A stretch of 64,000 nucleotides of DNA. It comes from Xestospongia muta. Its lineage: Eukaryota; Porifera; Demospongiae; Haplosclerida; Petrosiidae. Made by a program: the position numbers and the translations under genes. Numbering within the stretch: the first letter of the stretch is position 1; the number at the start of each line of letters is the position of its first letter. A model generated the notes under the pieces. It saw only the letters and a program-made list of their open reading frames with translations. It was not told where the DNA came from and ran no database searches. Location: contig OY848920.1 in NCBI GenBank assembly GCA_963693285.1, positions 10,538,182-10,602,181 on the forward strand, given 5' to 3'. Shown one piece after another: positions 57,335-64,000 of this stretch.

Positions 57335-57490
57335 AATCTAAAGCCCTAAACCTTGATCAATAAACAGTATAGCTTTAACATATTTACAAAAAAACTCAAC
57401 TTTTCAGTTTTGTCATATCATAATTGCAATTCTCAACACTAGTCTATAATTGACTTTTATTGTAGTATGTCTAAGCAATGGCTAATGAAT
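57335..57490 (-). repeat. Inverted copy of a dispersed segment
   Basis: The reverse complement contains GCCATTGCTTAGACATAC, TGAGAATTGCAATTATGAT and GTAAATATGTTAA, matching 39,920-40,070 and 50,215-50,370 in order, with more divergence than those two show to each other. Confidence 0.7.
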
Positions 57491-57499
57491 TTTTTTTTT

Positions 57500-57930
57500 T
57501 TTTTTTTTACTGAAATCACTTCAAATTTTTTGTGATGATAGCTATATAGATATTTGTTAAGTGACATGAGTATTACTGCTCTAAAATGTTGCATTATCCT
57601 TTTAAAAATGTGTATATAATGAATGCCCTTTGTTCTACTAGTAAATGTCTTCTTTTATTGTAACACAGGTAATATTTACTCCATGTTCCTTCATCTGATA
57701 GTGTGGCATTACTTGATAATGAAGTTGAGGGACTGAAAAAAAGCAATGAGACTTGCAACTGTTTTAATTGCCGATAACTTTGTCCTAACTTTGAGGAAAG
57801 ACATAGCATACTTTCTATAAAGGTATGTATTGTGATATAATATATGCATTTGCTATTGGAAAATCTACTAGATATTTACAACATACACACTGATATACAT
57901 TTTCATTTCTTAGTCAGAGACAATAATAGT
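57500..57930 (+). repeat. Dispersed AT-rich repeat followed by a third copy of part of the duplicated segment
   Basis: 57,500-57,645 matches the family seen in the ATM intron (TTACTGCTCTAAAATGTTGC, then GCCCTTTGTTCTACTAGTAA). 57,650-57,930 then matches 42,200-42,470 and 52,820-53,090 (for example ACTCCATGTTCCTTCATCTG, then AGTCAGAGACAATA), with a frameshift and several changes. On the minus strand this segment has ACACTATCAGATGAAGGAAC, similar to part of the COP1 coiled-coil remnant at about 47,530. Confidence 0.65.
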
Positions 57931-57974
57931 ATTGTTGAAATTGATCATTGTGATTATTGTTGTTGCAACAGTGG

Positions 57975-58110
57975 CTATATTATAGAAAACCTCTTAACAT
58001 TCCAGTTAGGTCCTATTATAATTGTAATATTTAGCATTAATCTTTAAGTGACTTATTATAGCAGGACCTCTATGCAATGGCTGATATAATTTATATATTA
58101 CTCAGTATTG
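57975..58110 (-). repeat. Second inverted copy of the dispersed segment
   Basis: The reverse complement has AATTATATCAGCCATTGCATAG, a CTATAATAAGTCA stretch, and GACCTAACTGGAATGTTAAG, in the order of 50,215-50,340. It is separate from and differently diverged than the copy at 57,335. Confidence 0.7.
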
Positions 58111-58249
58111 CAGTATACATAGTTAGTGGTGGAAGTCTGAGAATTGCTTCACTACTCCAGTGTGTTGAATGTGATGAGTGGTGCCCTAGCTATTTACCTA
58201 GATTACATGAGTATGTATAGGCTACACCTATGTAGAACCCCTACCCCAT

Positions 58250-58510
58250 TCTATGTGTAAATGTAGTCTATCACTATCTAGTTCATTGATTCTAAGAGTA
58301 CCCTATGACCTACCCCTACTCTATTAATATATATAGCATACACCTACTCTGTTATTATGTAGAACCTAGCATCATTCTATATGCAAATATAGCCTACACC
58401 TATTCTATATGGTATGTAGACTCTATGTGTATGTATAGCCTACATCTACTCTATTATTACATATAGTCTAACCCTATCTAGTACATAAAACTACCCATAT
58501 TCTATGTATA
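58250..58510. repeat. CCTAC-rich block, left copy of a direct pair
   Basis: GTAGTCTATCACTATCTAGTTC and ATATGCAAATATAGCCTACA recur about 960 bases downstream at 59,217-59,465. The two flank the GGGGACC minisatellite and the first TTATAGC block, so the whole 58,250-59,465 interval may be a unit caught after duplication. Confidence 0.75.
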
Positions 58511-58930
58511 AATATACCCAACCCCTATTTTGGGGACCCTTTGTGGCGAAAACAATGGCAAAACCAAAGGCCAAACCAAATGGGGGACATTTAGTGATGA
58601 AAACTAAAAAAATGGTCAAACCAAAGGGAGGACCCTTTGTAACGAAAGCGTTGACCAAACTGAGGGGGACTCTTTGTGATGAAAACGACACTCAAACCAA
58701 AAGCCTAACCAAATGGGGGACACTTAGTGATAAAAACGATAGCCAAACAAAAGAAGGGACCTTTTGTGACATAAAAAAATGGCCAAACCAAAGGGGGGAC
58801 TCTTTGTGACAAAAAAGTTGACCAAACCGAAGAGGGACCCTTTGTAATGAAAACGACACTCAAACCAAAGGCCAAACCAAAGAGGGGGAACTCTTAGTGA
58901 TGAAAACAATGGCCAAACCAAAGGGGGACG
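58510..58930. repeat. Degenerate 40-50-bp minisatellite, GGGGACCCTTTGTGAT type
   Basis: Repeats of GGGGGACCCTTTGTGA, AACGAAAACG-like and TGGCCAAACCAAAGG words. Open frames on both strands are by-products of the repeat. GC content is higher than in the flanks. Confidence 0.8.
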
Positions 58931-58934
58931 CTTA

Positions 58935-59216
58935 TATTTATAGCTTATAGCTTGGAGTTAAAGCTTAGAGGTTAGAGCTCAAAGTTACAGCTTGGAGTCA
59001 CAGCTTAAAGTTAGAGATTAGAGCTTATAGTTGGAGTTTATAGCTTACAGGTTAGAGTTATAGCTTATAGCTTATAGCTTATAGTTTGGAGATAGAGTTA
59101 GAGCTTATAGCTTGGAGTTAGATTTAGAGCTTATAGCTTGGAGTTAGAGTTAGAGTTTACAGCTTAAAGTTAGAGCTTAGATTTAGAGCTTACACTTAGA
59201 GTTAGAACTTACAGTG
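58935..59216. repeat. TTATAGC/TTAGAGC short tandem array, first block
   Basis: AGCTTATAGCTTGGAGTTAG-type words repeated with variation. The same family forms the larger block at 61,245-62,040. Confidence 0.85.
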
Positions 59217-59465
59217 TAAATGTAGCCTATCGCTATCTAGTTCATTGACTCTAAGAGTACCCTGTGACATAGACCTACTCTATTAATATATATAGCCTAC
59301 ACCTACTCTGTTATTATGTAGAACCACCATTCATTCTATATGCAAATATAGCCTACCTCTATTCTATATGATATGTAGACTCTATGAGTATGTATAGCCT
59401 ACACCTACTTTATTATTACATATAGCCTAACTCCATCTAGTATATAAAACTACCCACATAGCCTA
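59217..59465. repeat. CCTAC-rich block, right copy of the direct pair
   Basis: Second copy of 58,254-58,510, with scattered substitutions such as GACATAGACCTACTC for GACCTACCCCTACTC. Confidence 0.75.
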
Positions 59466-60300
59466 CCCCTATTTAGTACATAGAATCTACCCCTATTACA
59501 CCTACCCACAATCTATTTGTAAATACAGCCTACCCCTATTTTATAGAGCCTTTACCTTTACGTAGAACCTACTCAATTATTTCTTAGAACCTACACCTTT
59601 TCTATTACTATGTAGGACCTACCTCTTTAATTAATAACCCCCCCTACTCTAGTATTATGCAGAGCCCACCCCCATTTGTTATTTGGTGGAGCTTAGAACC
59701 TACCTCCATCTATTTTACATAGAACTTGTATCTACTTTCATCTATTATTACATAGAACCTGCCTGCATTTATTATTGCATACCTTTTCTATGTTTAGCCT
59801 ACACTTAGTCCATTATTATTACTTAAAACCTCCCCTCCAACTGTTATTACTTAGAAGCTATCCCCATCTCTTTTATGTAGAACTACCCCTATCAATTATT
59901 ACGTAGAACCTATCTCCATCTATTATTTTGTAGACCTAAACTCATACTTAGAACTACCCCAATATATTATATGTAGAACCTTCCCTATTATGTAGAACCT
60001 ACCCCCACCTATTTTTACATACAAACTTACATCTAACATACACCCATCTATTTATGTAGAACCACCCTAACTTCATTATTACTTAGAACTAGTCCTATCT
60101 GTACCTACTCCTATCTTTTATTACATAAGACTTACCCCTACTCAATTATTACTTAGAACTACCACAATCTATCACCCTAGAACCTTCCTTTACTCTATTA
60201 TAATGTAGAACTTACCCCCATCTAATATTACGTACAACCTACCACCATCTATGTATGTAGAACCTTCTGCTACTCCATTATTTCTTAAAACTAGCCCTAT
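59466..60300. repeat. Highly degenerate CCTACCCC / TATTATTACGTAGAACC array
   Basis: About 830 bases built of words such as CTACCCCTATC, TATTATTACATAGAACCTAC and variants, with unit lengths of roughly 25-35 bases. No ORF. Confidence 0.75.
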
Positions 60301-60590
60301 TGTAGTGTTTAATAGAACCAGCTGTTATACTAGCCTAAATTAAGATAGAATTATGTTAAGTCTGATAGCCAAAAGAGGCTGTGTTTAGTTGTAGTATTAG
60401 GTAATTTTAACTTAGTTTTAGTATTAATGTAGATTTACTTTCAATATGTTTATCAGGACCAGCTGCTGTTACCATAGTCATAGTGTTAGGTTGTGATAGC
60501 CAAATTGTTCTGTTGATCCTTTAAGGCAAACAAGGTTTGGCTTTGCTGCCCTAAACCATAAGCCATTTTGTTTCCTGGTTGTGATTAAAT
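60301..60590. other. Short non-repetitive stretch
   Basis: No gene or repeat recognised. AGCTGTTATACTAGCC and AGCTGCTGTTACCATAG share a weak similarity only. Confidence 0.3.
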
Positions 60591-60591
60591 G

Positions 60592-61200
60592 TTAATGATA
60601 TTCATAACTATACACTTGTGCCACACAATAGCATGAACATAGACTGCATATAAAGATAGAATCTTAATGATTTCATAACTAGTTAGCCCCACAATAGCAT
60701 GAATATAAACCGAATATAAAAGGGAGCTACTTAATGATATTCATAACTAGTTTGCCCCACAATAGCATGAACATAAACAGAATATAAAATGATCCTAGTT
60801 AATGATATTCATGACTAGTTAGCCCCACAATAGCATGAACATAAACAAAGTATAAAAGGGAGATAGTTAATGATATTCATAACTAGTTAGCCCCACAAGG
60901 GCATGAACATAGACAGAATATAAAAGGGAGCTAGTTAATGAGATTCATAGTTACCAAGCCCCACAAGGGCATGAACATAAACAAAATATATAAGGGAGCC
61001 AGTTAATGAGATTCATAGTGAGCCCCACAAGGGCATGAACATAAACAGAATATATAAGGGAGCTATTTAATGATATTCATAACTGGTTAGCCCCACAATA
61101 ACATGAACATAGACAGGATATAAAAGGCAGTCAGTTAATGAGATTCATGAGCTAATAATTGTGCCCCACAAGTGAATGAAGTGTGGTCACGCATAAAAGC
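60592..61200 (+). repeat. 68-bp tandem repeat, about nine units, most with a TATAAAAGGGAG-like motif
   Basis: Units begin TTAATGATATTCATAACTAG, continue with TTAGCCCCACAATAGCATGA and ACATAAACAG, then AATATAAAAGGGAGCTAG. Starts are near 60,592, 60,667, 60,731, 60,799, 60,868, 60,934, 61,003, 61,069 and 61,135. The last unit is diverged. Confidence 0.9.
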
Positions 61201-61244
61201 AATGGAAATTGTGTGGAATGTAGTGGGTGGGTTAATGAGGGTGG

Positions 61245-62040
61245 GGTTTAGAGTTAAAGCTTACAGCTTAGAGCTTATAACTGGAGTTATCGTTTTAGCT
61301 TATAGTTATAGCTTATGGAGTTAGAGCTTATAGTTAGTGCTTACAGCTTATAGTTATAGCTTATAGAGTTAGACCTTATAGTTACAGCTTACAGCTTATA
61401 AATTATAGTTATAGCTTAAAGAGTTAGAGCTTATAGCTATTTAAAGCTTTTGTAGCTATTTATAACTTTTGTCTTATAGCTTATAGTTAGAGCTTATAGA
61501 GTTAGACCTTATAGTTACAGCTTACAGCTTATAAATTATAGTTATAGCTTATAAGAGCTTATAGCTATTTATAGCTTTTGTAGCTATTTATAACTTTTGT
61601 CTTATAGCTTATAGTTAGAGCTTATAGTTATAGCTTATAGAGTTAGACCTTATAGTTATAGCTTATAGAGTTAGACCTTATAGTTACAGCTTACAGCTTA
61701 TAAATTATAGTTATAGCTTATAGAGTTAGAGCTTATAGCTATTTATAACTTTTGTCTTATAGCTTATAGTTAGAGCTTACAGCTTATAGAGTTAGAGGTT
61801 ACAGCTTAGAGTTGGTGGTTATAGCTTATAGATAGAGTTAGAGCTTATAGCTTATAGTTAGACATTATAGCTTATAGTTAGAGCTTATAAAGTTAAGTTA
61901 GAGCTTATAGAGTTAGAGCTTAGAGTTAGAGCTTATAGATTTAGAGTTAGAGCTTATAGTTAGAGGTAGAGCTTAAACTGTAGAGTTAGATCTTATAGCT
62001 TATAGTTATAGTTTATAAAGTTAAAGTTAGAGCTTAAGTA
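61245..62040. repeat. TTATAGC/TTAGAGC short tandem array, second block
   Basis: Words AGCTTATAG, AGTTAGAGCTTATAG and AGTTACAGCTTACAGC fill the block. A longer-order unit with GAGTTAGACCTTATAG and CTATTTATAACTTTTG recurs near 61,367, 61,500 and 61,669. Confidence 0.9.
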
Positions 62041-62149
62041 CCAAATAGTTTTTAGGATTTTAGCATTTTCCTTTTGCACCAAATGGATTAGGCTTTAAGT
62101 CTTTGCATTTTGCACTGCATTACAGTTTAAGTCTTTGAATTTTGTAACA

Positions 62150-62455
62150 AAGATTGCATTATCCTTTTAAAAATATTTATATAATGCCCTTTGTTCTTCT
62201 AGTAAATGTACATGTAAATTAATAAATTTGTTTTGGTTTTTTTATACAAACTTTAAAGAATGAAATTGCTTTAAATTTTTTTTGATGATAGCTATATATT
62301 AGTATTACTGCTCTAATATCTAGCATTATCTTTTTATAATGTTTATATTATGCCCTTTGTTCTACTAGTAAATGTATATGTAAACTAATTAATTTTTTTT
62401 TGTTTTTTTACAGACTTTTAAAGAATTAAATTGCTTCAAATTTGTCATCAGACTA
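62150..62455 (+). repeat. Two tandem copies of the dispersed AT-rich repeat
   Basis: Both copies run through GCATTATC, TTTATA, ATGCCCTTTGTTCT and CTAGTAAATG, a T-rich tract, and ACTTTAAAGAAT...AAATTGCTT. They are spaced by about 170 bases, suggesting that the family can occur as dimers or is itself a tandem monomer. Confidence 0.7.
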
Positions 62456-62763
62456 CAAGGGCATAATTAAATATTTTAAAAATATTAATAATAATTATCA
62501 ACTTTTAATTATGTAAACCCTAAACCCTGGAATTTTTGAGCTCCTGTTAAAACTGCAATACGAAATCTTCCAAAGAAATCCATAATGTGGATAAAAGATC
62601 TATCTCTATGTACAAGAGAGCTAGACTATTAAGTCTTTGTTGTGTCATTGCCAGAGTAAGTACTTTTTAAGCCAACGAATACTAGAAAAACTACCCAGAA
62701 GTCATTTCCTTTCCTGAATTAGCTTACCAGGGCTATGCCCTAGTATGCCCAGGTCTAAATACG
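62456..62763. other. Stretch without a recognised feature
   Basis: About 300 bases of mixed sequence. I see no ORF above chance and no repeat apart from TAAACCCTAAACCC at about 62,513. Confidence 0.4.
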
Positions 62764-64000
62764 CCTATGTTTGAGTCAAAGTCAGGCCCTGGTATTGCCA
62801 ACATAGCTGGCAATTGCTATACTTGTAGCTTCATCCAGTATCTGCTAAATCACCCTATTTTTTTTAGAATTCCTTCAAGCAACCAGCAAACATACATCTT
62901 ATGAATGTATACTATAGGTATACTATATGGTCAGTCTGAAGAAAATGATTTCAGGTCATCCAAGTGTATATGGACATCATAATGGCAAAGAGCATTAACA
63001 AACTGCCAATGATCAAGACATTCTCCCTTCAGAAGATCATTGTACAATTGAGAAATTAATATTAGAAGTACCTGAAGATGTTACACCTACTGAAATAAAA
63101 TGAAGGCTCACCTTTTGAGAAGAATGTTTTATAACAAAACAGTATCTCCACTACAGAAACTAATAAAGTTATACAATGATTCAGTGACATTTGTTAGAGT
63201 ATTTTATTGATACAGTTACAAAATAACTAAGAATTACTTTTTACATTTATTATTAACTTACAATTGACCCTAATTAACCCTAATTAACCCTAATAAACTC
63301 TAATTAATGCCTATGTTTGAGTCAAAGTCAAGCCCTGGTATTACCAACATAGCTGGCAATTGCTATACTTGAAGCTTCATCCAGTATCTGCTGAATCACA
63401 CTATTTTTGTTAGAATTCCTTCAAGCAACCAGCAAAGATACATCTTATGAATGTATACTATAGGTATACTATATGGTCAGTCTGAAGAAAATGTTTTTAG
63501 GTCATTTAAGTGCATATGGACATCATAATGGCAAAAAGCATTAACAAACAGGCAATGATCAAGACATTCTCCCTTCAGAAGATCAGTGTACAATTGAGAA
63601 ATTAATATTAGAAGTACCTGAAGATGTTACACCTACTGAAATAAAATGAAGGCTCACCTTTTGAGAAGAATGTTTTCCAACAAAACAGTATCTCCACTAC
63701 AGAAACTAATAAAGTTATACAATGATTTAGTGACATTTGTTAGAGTATTTTATTGATACAGTTACAAAATAACTAAGCATTACTTTTTACATTTACTATT
63801 AAATCACAATTGACCCTAATTAACCCTAATTAACCCTAATAAACTCTAATTAATGCCTATGTTTGAGTCAAAGTCAGGCCCTGGTATTACCAACATAGCT
63901 GGCAATTGCTATACTTATAGCTTCATCCAGTATCTGCTGAATCACACTATTTTTGTTAGAATTCCTTCAAGCAACCAGCAAAGATACATCTTATGAATGT
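62764..64000 (+). repeat. 546-bp tandem repeat carrying an amidase-pseudogene tail, continuing past the window
   Basis: CTATGTTTGAGTCAAAGTCA recurs near 62,765, 63,311 and 63,857, so the period is 546 bases, with two full units and the start of a third. Each unit has a stretch reading LPSED...TIEKLILEVPEDVTPTE in one frame. It is followed by sequence matching the end of the amidase pseudogenes (TTTTGAGAAGAATGTTTT, then CTACAGAAACTAATAAAGTT and the same 3' flank). Each full unit closes with three or so CCCTAATTAA words. Confidence 0.85.

Noticed and set aside
58491..58921. ORFs on both strands in the GGGGACC minisatellite
   Set aside because: Long frames on both strands are caused by the repeat, with no start context, splice sites or protein similarity.
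62764..64000. Possible telomere because of CCCTAATTAA words
   Set aside because: Only a few interrupted words per 546-base unit; not a TTAGGG array.

Overview
This is nuclear DNA from an animal, most likely a sponge (Amphimedon-like demosponge). The base composition is AT-rich, and genes are broken by many GT-AG introns, most only about 40-60 bases long. The gene set is typical of metazoa: ATM, TULP4, sestrin, RAB39, SMCR8, FAM76, a Tctex dynein light chain and COP1. The sponge assignment is inferred from tiny introns, dense gene packing and an immunoglobulin-like receptor. I ran no search.

Bases 1-36,910 are a compact gene-rich block. After the 3' end of an immunoglobulin-like receptor gene comes a complete ATM kinase gene (+), then TULP4 (-), a His/Pro-rich protein with a prenylation tail (-), RPF2 (+), a gene that seems to join a Tc1/paired-type helix-turn-helix to a SLED-like domain (-), RAB39 (-), sestrin (+), FAM76 (-), a DYNLT dynein light chain (+), SMCR8 (-), a short FLASH-like coiled-coil protein (+) and a SETMAR-type SET methyltransferase (+). 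Genes largely alternate in strand, so they share short divergent promoters (about 60-190 bases between start codons) and short convergent 3' ends (about 20-310 bases). RAB39, sestrin and SMCR8 lie within 9 kb and all belong to nutrient-sensing, autophagy or lysosomal trafficking pathways.

Bases 36,910-64,000 are very different: few intact genes, many duplicated and broken sequences, and satellite-like repeats. A segment of about 7.4-8.8 kb is present twice in direct orientation (about 38,010-45,412 and 48,240-57,063). The 2.8-kb spacer between the copies holds a decayed COP1 gene. The first copy begins inside a decayed MBOAT-type acyltransferase gene; the second carries only the matching fragment. 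Each copy holds a broken gene for a permuted papain-like amidase (YiiX-like), a short acidic protein gene and an unidentified 130-codon ORF. At their ends is an array of exon-like cassettes with splice signals, expanded in copy 2 by a nested 23-bp minisatellite.

Bases 57,100-64,000 are almost entirely repeats: inverted and direct fragments of the duplicated segment, TTATAGC-type arrays, a 68-bp tandem repeat with a TATA-like motif in most units, and a 546-bp tandem repeat that carries the tail of the amidase sequence and runs off the window.
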